From contig NZ_CP031467.1 of assembly GCF_003368325.1 (NCBI RefSeq), positions 682,001-746,000 of the forward strand: a stretch of 64,000 nt of DNA, read 5' to 3'. The notes beneath the pieces were generated by a model, which made no database searches, had not been told where the DNA came from, and worked only from the letters and a program-made list of their open reading frames with translations. This DNA comes from Paraburkholderia caffeinilytica (GTDB taxonomy: Bacteria > Pseudomonadota > Gammaproteobacteria > Burkholderiales > Burkholderiaceae). The position numbers were made by a program, and so were the translations under genes. This document shows positions 16,439-24,851 of the stretch, piece by piece (the stretch's first letter is position 1; each line of letters begins with the position of its first letter).

Positions 16439-17581
16439 TTAGCAGTCGAGCGGCAGCAGAATCTGAAACTCGGTGTGGCCCGGCCGGCTTTCCACTTCGA
16501 TCAGCCCGTCGTGCTGTTGCACGAAAGTCTGCGCGAGCGTCAGGCCGAGACCGCTGCCATCCTCGCGCCCCGACACGAGCGGATAGAAAATGCGGTCACG
16601 GATTTCCTCGGGAATGCCCGGGCCGTTGTCAGTGATATGCAAGTCCAGTGCCAGCTTACATAAACGTTTCGACACGGTGATCTTGCGCGCAACGCGAGTG
16701 CGCAGTTCGATGCGCGCGTCGCCTTGCGAGATGCGCTCGCGCAATGCTTCGGCCGCATTGCGCACGATATTGAGCAGCGCCTGGATCAGCTGCTCCTTGT
16801 CGCCGCGCAGGTCCGGCACGCTCACGTCGTAATCGCGCTCGATCGTGAGACCGCGCGGAAACTCCGCGAGAATCACCTGGCGCACGCGCTCGCACACTTC
16901 ATGAATGTTCACGTCGCCGACGATATGCGGATGACGGTGCGGCTCCAGCAAGCGATCGACCAGCGTTTGCAGCCGGTCCGATTCCTTGATGATGACCTGT
17001 GTGTACTCGCGCAACTCGTCGCGCTGACGCTCGCCGAGTTCGAACTCGAGCAGTTGCGCCGCGCCGCGAATCCCGCCGAGCGGATTCTTGATTTCGTGCG
17101 CGAGGTTGCGGATCAGTTGCTTGTTGACCGCCGTGAGGTCGTTGATGCGCTCCTCGCGGTCGGTGCGGATATGCCGCTCGTTCTCGAACAGTTCGAGCAG
17201 CACATAGTCCTGAGCGCTTTCCAGGTGACCGACGACCGCATGCACATGCAACGGCTCGTGGCCCGGACGCTCGAGTACGGCGTCCAGATGCGTCGCGTGA
17301 AAACGGTGGGCGGCGATCGCCGAAATCGTGGCGAGCAGTTCGTCCGCGTTCGAGAAGATGTCCGGCCACGCCATCTGCGTCAATTGCTTGCGCGAGAGCT
17401 CCAGCATCGACTCCGCCGACGGGTTCGCAAACACCACGCGCAGCGTGCGTTTCTCCAGCACCAGCGCGACCGTCGGCAATGCTTCGAAGCCCGGCAGCAA
17501 ACCGGAACCCACCAGCTGAGCGTCGTCCGACAGCGTCTGCTCGTGCCCTTTCCTTGCCTTCATCAGATTCTTCAGAACCAT
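16439..17581 (-). CDS. ntrB: NtrB nitrogen-sensing histidine kinase/phosphatase
   Basis: A soluble two-component sensor of about 380 residues: PAS domain (residues about 15-110), dimerisation/phosphotransfer domain with HEIKNPLGGIRGAAQ, and HATPase domain with GPGIPEE and SGREDGSGLGL. With PII protein it phosphorylates or dephosphorylates NtrC according to nitrogen status. The start is uncertain; 17581 (MVLKNLMKARK) is preferred over the first in-frame ATG at 17614. It lies between glnA and ntrC; a terminator separates it from glnA, so read-through or its own promoter must drive it. Confidence 0.94.
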   Translation of the reverse strand: MVLKNLMKARKGHEQTLSDDAQLVGSGLLPGFEALPTVALVLEKRTLRVVFANPSAESMLELSRKQLTQMAWPDIFSNADELLATISAIAAHRFHATHLDAVLERPGHEPLHVHAVVGHLESAQDYVLLELFENERHIRTDREERINDLTAVNKQLIRNLAHEIKNPLGGIRGAAQLLEFELGERQRDELREYTQVIIKESDRLQTLVDRLLEPHRHPHIVGDVNIHEVCERVRQVILAEFPRGLTIERDYDVSVPDLRGDKEQLIQALLNIVRNAAEALRERISQGDARIELRTRVARKITVSKRLCKLALDLHITDNGPGIPEEIRDRIFYPLVSGREDGSGLGLTLAQTFVQQHDGLIEVESRPGHTEFQILLPLDC

Positions 17582-17702
17582 CTTGCAGTCTGGCCGATAG
17601 GAGATGGTGATCAATCAGGTTTGCAGCTTATTGTCCTGCCCGATGCCCTGCTTCATTGTCCTTGCGCCGCAAACGCCGCGAGTGGACTGATGCGCGTCTA
17701 AC

Positions 17703-17729
17703 AAAAAAGGGACGGCGCCGCCGTCCCTT
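17703..17729 (-). terminator. Intrinsic terminator of glnA
   Basis: On the minus strand GGGACGGC (17727-17720), a 3-nt loop and GCCGTCCC (17716-17709) are followed by six T residues (17708-17703). It sits 65 bp after glnA and 122 bp before the ntrB start, so it would reduce ntrBC expression relative to glnA. Confidence 0.9.
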
Positions 17730-17793
17730 CGTGACCGATCGCGAGCGTCGGGCAAAGCGCTTCGCCGTTTGAAAGGCGAAGCGCCATTGCCGC

Positions 17794-19209
17794 TTACAGC
17801 GAGTAGTACATTTCGAATTCGATCGGGTGCACCGACTGACGATAGCGTTGCAGCTCGCCCGTCTTCAGTTCGATGTACGCGTCGAGCATCGAGTCCGTGA
17901 ACACGCCGCCGCGCGTCAGGAATTCGCGGTCCGCGTCGAGTGCGTCCAGCGCCTGGTCGAGGCCGGCACACACGGTCGGGATCTTTGCATCCTCTTCCGG
18001 CGGCAGGTCGTACAGGTTCTTGTCGGCAGCTTCGCCCGGGTGAATCTTGTTCTGCACGCCGTCCAGACCCGCCATCATCAGCGCGGAGAAGCACAGGTAC
18101 GGATTCGCCATCGGATCCGGGAAACGCGTTTCGATACGGCGGCCCTTCGGATTCGACACGTGCGGAATGCGGATCGACGCCGAACGGTTGCGAGCCGAGT
18201 AAGCCAGCTTCACCGGTGCTTCGAAGTGCGGCACGAGACGCTTGTACGAGTTCGTCGACGGGTTCGTGATCGCGTTCAGCGCGCGAGCATGCTTGATGAT
18301 GCCGCCGATGTAGAACAGCGCGAATTCCGACAGACCTGCGTAACCGTTGCCCGCGAACAGGTTCGTGCCGTCTTTCCAGATCGACTGGTGAACGTGCATG
18401 CCCGAACCGTTATCGCCGACCACCGGCTTCGGCATGAACGTTGCCGTCTTGCCGTACGTGTGCGCGACGTTCTGGATGATGTACTTCATTTGCTGCAGCC
18501 AGTCGGCGCGTTGCACCAGCGTCGAAAACTTCGTGCCGATTTCGTTCTGGCCTTGACCCGCGACTTCGTGATGATGCACTTCGACCGGAATGCCGATCTG
18601 TTCGAGCAACAGGCACATTTCCGAACGGATGTCCTGGAACGTGTCGACCGGCGCGACCGGGAAGTAGCCGCCCTTCGTGCCCGGACGGTGGCCGGTGTTG
18701 CCGCCTTCGAATTCCTTCGACGACGACCACGGTGCTTCTTCCGAGCCGATCTTGATGAAGCAGCCCGACTGGTCCGTGTTCCACTGGACCGAGTCGAAAA
18801 TGAAGAATTCCGGTTCCGGACCGAAGTAGGCGGTGTCGCCCAGGCCCGTGCTCTTCAGGTACGCTTCAGCGCGCTTTGCCAGCGAACGCGGATCGCGCTC
18901 ATAGCCCTTGCCGTCAGCCGGTTCGACGACGTCGCAGGTCAGGACGAGGGTCGACTCTTCATAGAACGGGTCGATGAAGGCGGTGTTCGCGTCCGGGACC
19001 AGCAACATGTCCGATGCTTCGATGCCCTTCCAGCCGGCAATCGACGAACCGTCAAACGCATGGCCGCTTTCGAACTTGTCTTCATCGAATGCCGACACCG
19101 GCACCGAAACGTGTTGCTCTTTGCCGCGCGTGTCGGTGAAACGGAAGTCGACAAACTTGACGTCTTCGTCTTTGACGAGTTGAACGACGTCGGCCACGGA
19201 TTTACTCAT
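17794..19209 (-). CDS. glnA: Type I glutamine synthetase
   Basis: A 471-residue GSI, which makes glutamine from glutamate, ammonia and ATP as a cytosolic dodecamer. The adenylylation site Tyr400 sits in NLYDLPPEE, so activity is probably controlled by GlnE. Other family landmarks are [32 protein letters not shown] and [12 protein letters not shown]. It is the first gene of glnA-ntrB-ntrC. A sigma-54 promoter and NtrC-type sites lie upstream (listed separately). The start at 19209 follows AGGAGA. Confidence 0.98.
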   Translation of the reverse strand: MSKSVADVVQLVKDEDVKFVDFRFTDTRGKEQHVSVPVSAFDEDKFESGHAFDGSSIAGWKGIEASDMLLVPDANTAFIDPFYEESTLVLTCDVVEPADGKGYERDPRSLAKRAEAYLKSTGLGDTAYFGPEPEFFIFDSVQWNTDQSGCFIKIGSEEAPWSSSKEFEGGNTGHRPGTKGGYFPVAPVDTFQDIRSEMCLLLEQIGIPVEVHHHEVAGQGQNEIGTKFSTLVQRADWLQQMKYIIQNVAHTYGKTATFMPKPVVGDNGSGMHVHQSIWKDGTNLFAGNGYAGLSEFALFYIGGIIKHARALNAITNPSTNSYKRLVPHFEAPVKLAYSARNRSASIRIPHVSNPKGRRIETRFPDPMANPYLCFSALMMAGLDGVQNKIHPGEAADKNLYDLPPEEDAKIPTVCAGLDQALDALDADREFLTRGGVFTDSMLDAYIELKTGELQRYRQSVHPIEFEMYYSL

Positions 19210-19344
19210 AACCTATCTCCTGATTAACGAATTCGGCGGATTCAGCCGCCGCCCAATCTAGCTGACCCGCCCCGGCGCGTCCACCCCTCTATCGTTGAGG
19301 ACGAACATAAAAGCCTGCTGGAACAAATCGATCGGCACCAATAA

Positions 19345-19360
19345 AGCAGCTTCTGTGCCA
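19345..19360 (-). promoter_or_regulatory. Sigma-54 (-24/-12) promoter of glnA
   Basis: On the minus strand TGGCAC, five bases, CTGCT gives the invariant GG and GC separated by exactly 10 bases, as required for RpoN promoters (consensus TGGCAC-N5-TTGCA). It lies about 136 bp upstream of the glnA start codon. Confidence 0.75.
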
Positions 19361-19458
19361 TGTATGCGCCAGCCCGGCGCAAAACCACACCGCACGCGCG
19401 CTTGCAGGGAATTCGCGCACCGAACTGCATGCGGCCCCGAAATCCTCGCGCCGTATAG

Positions 19459-19475
19459 CGCACCGAGTTAGTGCA
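19459..19475. promoter_or_regulatory. NtrC enhancer site 1
   Basis: Read on the minus strand, TGCACTAACTCGGTGCG matches the 17-bp NtrC consensus (TGCAC-N7-GTGCA) at all but the last base. It is centred about 110 bp upstream of the -24/-12 element, a normal enhancer distance. Confidence 0.65.
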
Positions 19476-19509
19476 TCATTACAATCGGCAGCGAGTGATG
19501 GCTTCATTG

Positions 19510-19535
19510 TGGTGCATTCACGTGAATATGCACCA
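19510..19535. promoter_or_regulatory. Dyad TGGTGCAT/ATGCACCA, possible second NtrC site
   Basis: A 26-bp dyad with perfect 8-bp arms and a palindromic TCACGTGA centre. The arms contain NtrC half-sites (GGTGCA/TGCACC) in inverted order, and the right half pairs with a further GTGCA at 19544-19548. It could be a lower-affinity NtrC site or a different operator. Confidence 0.4.
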
Positions 19536-19648
19536 TTTTTGAACGTGCATCCCCTTGTTTCGGGCGGACGAGGCGCCCTTGGCGAACCGCATGTGCGCCG
19601 CACGCCGCGCGCTAAAATAATCATTTGGTCCGATGGAGATTTGCGCTC

Positions 19649-20113
19649 ATGAGCACGCTCGAACAGTTGTACGCCCAGGCGGACAAACGCCGCACCGAGA
19701 ACCAGTTGCCCTATGCGGGCGCGGTGTCGCCCGCCGAGGCGTTCGAAATGCTGCAACTCGATCCGCGCACGCGTCTCGTCGACGTGCGCACCCGTGCCGA
19801 ACTCGATTGGGTCGGCCGGCCGGTTATCGGCGACGGACAATACGTCCATGTGGAATGGACGCGCTATCCGGGCGCTGTGCCGAATCAGGAATTCCTTCAG
19901 CAACTGAGCCAGGCCGCCCCGCCCGATACGCCGGTGCTGTTTTTGTGCCGCAGCGCCGCGCGCTCGAAGCTCGCCGCGATCGCCGCCACCCAGGCGGGCT
20001 ACACCAAGGCGTACGACCTGCTGGAAGGCTTTGAAGGCGACAAGGACGGCCAGGGGCATCGGAAGACGGTGTCGGGCTGGTGCTTTCGCGGGTTGCCGTG
20101 GATCGGCGCCTGA
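19649..20113 (+). CDS. Rhodanese-like domain protein
   Basis: A 154-residue single-domain rhodanese (sulfurtransferase fold). The active-site loop is CRSAARS with the catalytic Cys, preceded by VDVRTRAEL, the usual CH2A/CH2B landmarks. It is cytosolic, with no signal peptide. The ATG at 19649 is preferred over an in-frame codon at 19625; GGAG lies 12 bases upstream. It is divergent from glnA and monocistronic. The sulfur acceptor is unknown. Confidence 0.9.
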   Translation: MSTLEQLYAQADKRRTENQLPYAGAVSPAEAFEMLQLDPRTRLVDVRTRAELDWVGRPVIGDGQYVHVEWTRYPGAVPNQEFLQQLSQAAPPDTPVLFLCRSAARSKLAAIAATQAGYTKAYDLLEGFEGDKDGQGHRKTVSGWCFRGLPWIGA

Positions 20114-20159
20114 TTGTTGATTCGCAGGGGCCTTCGGGCGATGGGCGGGACAATTAGAC

Positions 20160-20233
20160 GCATCGTCGGCGCTGCATGTGACAGGCCGATGATGCGTTGA
20201 GTCTTAAGTCAGGCACGGGCGCAACAGCGCCCG
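20160..20233. terminator. Two hairpins between rhodanese and CinA-like genes
   Basis: The first has an 11-bp stem with one mismatch (20160-20170 with 20185-20195). The second has a perfect 7-bp stem (20216-20222 with 20227-20233) and an AACA loop. They lie between convergent genes; neither has a T-run. Confidence 0.45.
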
Positions 20234-20292
20234 AAGGAAGGATGGAGTGCGCGGCGATTAACCCTGGCAAGACCACGTGGCAAGACCAACGC

Positions 20293-21123
20293 TCAACCGC
20301 GCGGTTTGGCCGCAGCCGCCTCGAGTTCGACGATATCGCCGCCCAGCAGGTGCACACCTTCACGCAGCTTCACGAAGGCCGCCGCCACCGCTTCCGGTTC
20401 GCCCTTCACGCCAAGATCGATGTGATGCCGCGCATACACGCCGCCACGCTCGGCATCGCCCACGCTCGGCAGGCTGAACACTCGCACGCCCGGAAAATCG
20501 TGTTCGATTTTTTCCATCAGCGGAGTAAGGCGCGACTCCGGCAGCTCGAAGACCAGCAATGACTTTTCCGCGTGCGGCATCGCGTGATGCAGATGCGCGT
20601 ACTGCGTATCCAGCACCCATTCGATCATCGGCCACGCCATCACCGGAAAGCCCGGCACGAAGTAGTGCTGTTCGATCGAGAAACCGGGAATCTTGTTGTA
20701 GCCGTTGGGAATGATCGACGCGCCCCGCGGATACGTGCCCATATTCAAACGATGCCGGTTCTCAGGCGAATTCAGATCGAGCGGCGTAGCGGAATTCGCC
20801 GGATGCATATCGCGAATGCGCTCCTGAATCAGCGTCGCGGCTTCCGGATGAAGCTCTAGCGGCACGCCGAGCGCGGCTGCCGCGCATTGGCGCGTGTGGT
20901 CGTCCGGCGTGGCGCCGATGCCGCCCGTGGAAAACACAATGTCGCCCGACGCAAACGTGCGTCGCAACGTGGCCGTGATGCGCTCCGGCTCGTCGCCGAT
21001 GTATTCCGCCCAGCCAAGCGACAGTCCACGCGCGCCCAGCAACTCGATGACCTTCGGCAGATGCTTGTCGATACGTCTGCCCGACAGGATTTCGTCGCCG
21101 ATGATGATGACGCCAAATGCCAT
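20293..21123 (-). CDS. CinA/MoaB-type molybdopterin-binding domain protein
   Basis: A 276-residue protein with the MoCF-binding fold in its first 170 residues (IIIGDEILSGRRID, then STGGIGATPDDHT). This is the N-terminal half of CinA; the C-terminal nicotinamide-nucleotide amidase half is absent and replaced by about 100 residues of a conserved extension. Such single-domain proteins are usually annotated as competence/damage-inducible protein A. The role may be nucleotide pyrophosphatase-like; this is inferred from the family. It lies 30 bp downstream of the EI24 gene, probably the same operon. Confidence 0.85.
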   Translation of the reverse strand: MAFGVIIIGDEILSGRRIDKHLPKVIELLGARGLSLGWAEYIGDEPERITATLRRTFASGDIVFSTGGIGATPDDHTRQCAAAALGVPLELHPEAATLIQERIRDMHPANSATPLDLNSPENRHRLNMGTYPRGASIIPNGYNKIPGFSIEQHYFVPGFPVMAWPMIEWVLDTQYAHLHHAMPHAEKSLLVFELPESRLTPLMEKIEHDFPGVRVFSLPSVGDAERGGVYARHHIDLGVKGEPEAVAAAFVKLREGVHLLGGDIVELEAAAAKPRG

Positions 21124-21153
21124 TGCCGCCTCTTTCGCTTAGTCAGTAATGCA

Positions 21154-21984
21154 TCAGTAGGGAACCGGCGCCGCGTGCCGCGGGCCGTGCTCTTCCGCGC
21201 GCATGCGCTGCAGCGCGCGCAAACAGTAGTAGCCGAACCACAGCGCCGAAAACACGAGGATGAACGCGTAAATCCAGATCGTCACCGCGGTGATCACCGG
21301 GAACAGCACGATCAGCCAGACCGACGACGCCCACAGCAGTGTCGGCAGCGACCCCAGCAGTCCGCTCGCGATGCCGATCAACAGCAGCGGCAAGCGGAAG
21401 CGCCGCACCAGCGCGCGCCGCTCGTCACGTGTGGCATGCAGCGCAAGCGCGTCGTAGCTCATCACGCGATACGTCAGCCAACCCCACAGAAGCGGTGGAA
21501 TCAGCGCGAAAAACGGCGGCACCAGCCAGAGCGGCAATGTGACGACCAGCAGCACGAGACAGACCAGTGTGGTCCACAACGCCTGACCGAGGCTACCGTA
21601 CCACGTTCCGCCGCGGCGCATTTCAAGGCCGGAGAACTGCCGCGCCGACAGAAAGCGGATCACGGCCGGCATCGACAGCGTGGCGATCAGCAGCAACACC
21701 GTGACGACGATCAACGGAATCGCCATCGCAATCACGATGAACGGCGCAATCGCCGCATGCAGCCCCGAGAAGCCGAGCCAATCGAACAGATGATAAAGCG
21801 TGACCGTGAACGACCAGCTTTCGAGCCACGCACGGGTGGCGCCAATCAGGGTCTGCCAGGAAAACCACAGGATCACGCCCCACCCGACCGTTGCCACCAG
21901 AAACGGCAGGAAAGTCAGCCAGAGCATGCGCGGGTGGAGCGCGCTTGCGAGCGCACGTCCAAACGAGCGCAACAGATCATTCAT
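21154..21984 (-). CDS. EI24 domain (CysZ-like) membrane protein
   Basis: A 276-residue integral membrane protein with about six hydrophobic segments. It resembles the EI24/CysZ family; CysZ is a sulfate channel. Visible landmarks are the N-terminal SFGRALASALHPRML and the paired hydrophobic helices around residues 80-110 and 135-170. The start at 21984 is the first Met followed by family-like sequence. There is no strong Shine-Dalgarno. Transport substrate cannot be stated from sequence. Confidence 0.8.
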   Translation of the reverse strand: MNDLLRSFGRALASALHPRMLWLTFLPFLVATVGWGVILWFSWQTLIGATRAWLESWSFTVTLYHLFDWLGFSGLHAAIAPFIVIAMAIPLIVVTVLLLIATLSMPAVIRFLSARQFSGLEMRRGGTWYGSLGQALWTTLVCLVLLVVTLPLWLVPPFFALIPPLLWGWLTYRVMSYDALALHATRDERRALVRRFRLPLLLIGIASGLLGSLPTLLWASSVWLIVLFPVITAVTIWIYAFILVFSALWFGYYCLRALQRMRAEEHGPRHAAPVPY

Positions 21985-22179
21985 GCGAGCCAGTGCCGGT
22001 GAACGAAACGATGGAATAAGGGAAACGGCGCGACGACCCGGCAAAACGTGCGGCGGCCAGATCAGGATACGGACCGGAAAGCCGAACGGAAAACGAACCG
22101 GAAACGTACGCGCAAACGTGAACAGGATAAACCACGTGACGCGCCGCCGGGAAAACCGGCGGCGTGAGAAGAAGCATGC

Positions 22180-23178
22180 TCAAACCGGAGCGGCGTCGCT
22201 GCCCCCGGTGCGGCGCTTCGGCGAAAGCCGCCCGGCGATGCGCACGAAGGCGAGCCAGTGCTGCGCCCAGAAACCGTCGCCGTAGCGCCGGCCTTCGAGT
22301 TGGTCGCGGATGCCGGTCGGCTCCATCTCCCGGCTCCAGGACACGCTGCGAAACAGCATGTCCCACCACGGAAACAGCACGCCGAAGTTGCAACCGTACT
22401 TCAGGCCTTCATGACCGTAGCCGATTGCATGGTGACGGCGATGGAAAGTCGGGCTGACCAGCAGGCGCTCGCCGAGCCAGCCGAAGTAGAGACGAACATT
22501 GGCGTGCTGCACGCTCTGCGCCAGGTTCGTGATTGCCACCAGCACGACGAATTGCGACGGCGGCACGCCGATCACCAGTGCGATCACCGCGAAGAACGAC
22601 GCTTGCAGCAGATCGTCGAGCAGATGGTTACGGTCGTCGGACCACAGCGACATTTGCTGCTGGCTGTGATGCACCGCATGCAATTCCCACCACACGCCGA
22701 TCCGGTGCTCCCAGCGGTGATACCAGTAACCGGCGAAATCGAGCACGAGCAGATACATCACGAACGTGACGAGCGGCTGCGTGGTGACGCCCGGCCACAG
22801 ATTGTCGAATTCGATATTCGCGATGTCGTGCAGACGCAGCCAGGCCTGCACGTTGTCGAAGAACGGCTGCAGCGCGAAAAAGAAGAACAGGTTGAGGATG
22901 CCGAGCTTGGCGATCCACGTGTAAATCACGTCGACGCGCACGGCCCTGCGGTTGTCCCACTGCTCCACCGGGCGGAGCGCCTCGAGCGGACGCAGGATCG
23001 CGTACATCGCCAGCACCTCGAAGATGCCGACGATTACCCAATACAGGCTGTCGTAAGTGTCTTCGTCGTAGTCCATCAGATCGAAGTGGAACAGCAGCGG
23101 CTGCACCACGTCGACGTACAGCAGCGTCTGCACGGCTGAGACGAAGCTGTCGAGAGAAGAAAAAATCAGATGGAACAT
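22180..23178 (-). CDS. Sterol desaturase/fatty acid hydroxylase family protein
   Basis: A 332-residue membrane di-iron enzyme. Histidine clusters of the family are visible: HRWEH near residue 155, HAVHHS about 13 residues later, and HRRHHAIGYGHE near 240. Several hydrophobic segments surround them. The family hydroxylates or desaturates lipids such as sterols, carotenoids or hopanoid-like substrates; here the substrate is unknown. It lies 46 bp downstream of the beta-propeller gene, same strand. Confidence 0.88.
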   Translation of the reverse strand: MFHLIFSSLDSFVSAVQTLLYVDVVQPLLFHFDLMDYDEDTYDSLYWVIVGIFEVLAMYAILRPLEALRPVEQWDNRRAVRVDVIYTWIAKLGILNLFFFFALQPFFDNVQAWLRLHDIANIEFDNLWPGVTTQPLVTFVMYLLVLDFAGYWYHRWEHRIGVWWELHAVHHSQQQMSLWSDDRNHLLDDLLQASFFAVIALVIGVPPSQFVVLVAITNLAQSVQHANVRLYFGWLGERLLVSPTFHRRHHAIGYGHEGLKYGCNFGVLFPWWDMLFRSVSWSREMEPTGIRDQLEGRRYGDGFWAQHWLAFVRIAGRLSPKRRTGGSDAAPV

Positions 23179-23224
23179 GGTGCTGGCCTGTTACTTCATT
23201 TCTGACGGTTCACCTGTTACAACG

Positions 23225-24244
23225 TCACGCGCCGTTCGGCGCCGTGACCGGCGCGCGATTGAAGAAATAGATACCGTGCGGCGACCGCCCGACAGCTATC
23301 GTCTGGATCAGCTTATGCGTGTTCAGGTCGATGATACCGACATGTTTTGCGAAGCGGAATGTCACCCACAGATAGCGTTTGTCGGCGGAAAGTTCCATGT
23401 CGTCCGGCCCGGGCATCAAGCCGGTAATGTCGCCGACATTGGTGAGCGTGTCTTCGTCGATGATGCTGATCGTGCTCGCGACCCGGTTCGACACCGCCAC
23501 ATGCTTGCCGTCGGCCAGCGAGCGGAAGTTGTGCGCGCCCTTGCCGGTCTGGATCGTCTTGACGATTTTCTGGTTGCGCCAGTCGACCACCGCGACATAA
23601 TCCGCCCCGGTCATGCCGATCAGCAGATATTTCTCGCCCGGTGTCATCCACAGGCCGGCCGGCACCTTGCCGACCTTCATTTTCCATTTGACGGTTTGCG
23701 TGGCCAGATCGATAGCGGCGAGCTCGCCCGACACCTGCAGCGTGACGAAAACCGTCTTGCTGTCATTGGTGAACGCCATGTGGCTCGGCATCACCGCGAG
23801 CGGCAGACGCGAAGCCAGCGTCATCTGGTTCTTCTGGCTGTCGTAATGATAGATGTCGAGGCGGTCCAGACGCAGCCCGGTGGTGACGAGCCACTTGCGG
23901 TCGGGCGAAAAACCGATCTGGTACGGATCCTCGATGTTCTCGACCCAGCGCTGAACCTGGCCCGATTTCGGATCGACGAACATCAGGTTGTTCGACACCG
24001 AGTTGGCGACGATCAGCGACGAATTGTCCGGCGTGGCCATCAGGTGGTGGGGTTCCTTACCCGTCGGCACGGTGCCGACGACCTGGTGGGTGGCCTCGTC
24101 GATCAGGCTCAGCGTGGCTTCGCCGGAATTGAGCACAATCACGTTGTTGGCGTGGGCCGCCGGAGAAAAAAAGCCTGCGGCAGCCACCAGTGCCGCGCCT
24201 GCGGCGAACGTGGCAGTCAAGCCGGGAAGAAAAAATTTACGCAT
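23225..24244 (-). CDS. Secreted YVTN-type beta-propeller protein
   Basis: A 339-residue exported protein with a Sec signal peptide (MRKFFLPG, hydrophobic core, AHA cleavage around residue 32) and repeated 40-residue blades with patterns such as VANSVSNNLMFVDPKSG and AVSNRVASTISIIDED. YVTN repeats form a periplasmic propeller for binding; some relatives accompany quinohaemoprotein dehydrogenases, but none is nearby. The start follows AAGTGAG weakly. It heads a possible two-gene operon with the hydroxylase. Confidence 0.85.
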   Translation of the reverse strand: MRKFFLPGLTATFAAGAALVAAAGFFSPAAHANNVIVLNSGEATLSLIDEATHQVVGTVPTGKEPHHLMATPDNSSLIVANSVSNNLMFVDPKSGQVQRWVENIEDPYQIGFSPDRKWLVTTGLRLDRLDIYHYDSQKNQMTLASRLPLAVMPSHMAFTNDSKTVFVTLQVSGELAAIDLATQTVKWKMKVGKVPAGLWMTPGEKYLLIGMTGADYVAVVDWRNQKIVKTIQTGKGAHNFRSLADGKHVAVSNRVASTISIIDEDTLTNVGDITGLMPGPDDMELSADKRYLWVTFRFAKHVGIIDLNTHKLIQTIAVGRSPHGIYFFNRAPVTAPNGA

Positions 24245-24851
24245 GAAAACTCACTTCGGAGAACAACCATCATTGTAGAACGTTTGCTGTGACCAGCGGT
24301 TGACGTGGATGCGGGTGCGATGCGCGAAAAAACGGGGGGACGCCGAGCCTCCGAGGGCGAATCTGTCAGCAAATTCCGAGGCATTGACAACCCGACGCCG
24401 GTTTTGCGTAGGAAAATCAGCGGCGACCCGTATCAAATCATTTAACCCACAACACCACAACCCATTAAACTCTCATGTCATTTTATTTTTCATAAGACAA
24501 AACAAGATTATTCTTTATATCAAACAACATAAAAATACGCCCACCCAAAACCTATTACACTCCGCCATTTATTTCCAATAATTTAGGAATTGGCTTATAT
24601 CGGCTCCGCCCCGCCGGACCTGACAATCTCGCCGTTCATCGCCCATGCACTTAATCCCGTGGACTTGAAAGCACGATGCGAGTAATTCGGACGCGCGAAT
24701 AATTTTTCAGAACACGAAACGGACGGAATAAATAACCGCGGCCGTCGTGCTCTATTTATGCGCGAGACACCAAGGGCGATGACGCCTTTTCCGACTCAAA
24801 ATGCTTTCGTGTGCCGTCCACGTTCATTGTTCCGGCGGAGTTTTCTGAAAA
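24245..24851. other. AT-rich intergenic region upstream of the adhesin gene
   Basis: A 607-bp gap whose central part (about 24440-24600) is strikingly AT-rich against the local GC-rich background, with A- and T-tracts. No gene or RNA was recognised. Such regions are typical binding targets of H-NS-like silencers; that role here is inference. Confidence 0.6.

Larger units (their letters stand above)
19210..19648. other. Regulatory region between glnA and the rhodanese gene
   Basis: This 439-bp divergent region holds the glnA sigma-54 promoter and two NtrC-type sites listed separately. No gene is apparent in it. Confidence 0.6.

Noticed and set aside
17827..19227. 466-codon open frame antisense to glnA
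   Set aside because: It mirrors a conserved gene in GC-rich DNA, lacks a ribosome-binding site and has the Arg/His-rich composition typical of shadow frames. The same holds for long antisense frames over codA, prolyl oligopeptidase and hrpA.
24300..24581. 93-codon open frame in the AT-rich gap
   Set aside because: No ribosome-binding site, odd composition changing midway from Arg-rich to Ile/Lys-rich, and no family resemblance.
24440..24600. Replication origin (AT-rich region)
   Set aside because: No DnaA-box cluster or dnaA/dnaN/parAB genes are nearby.
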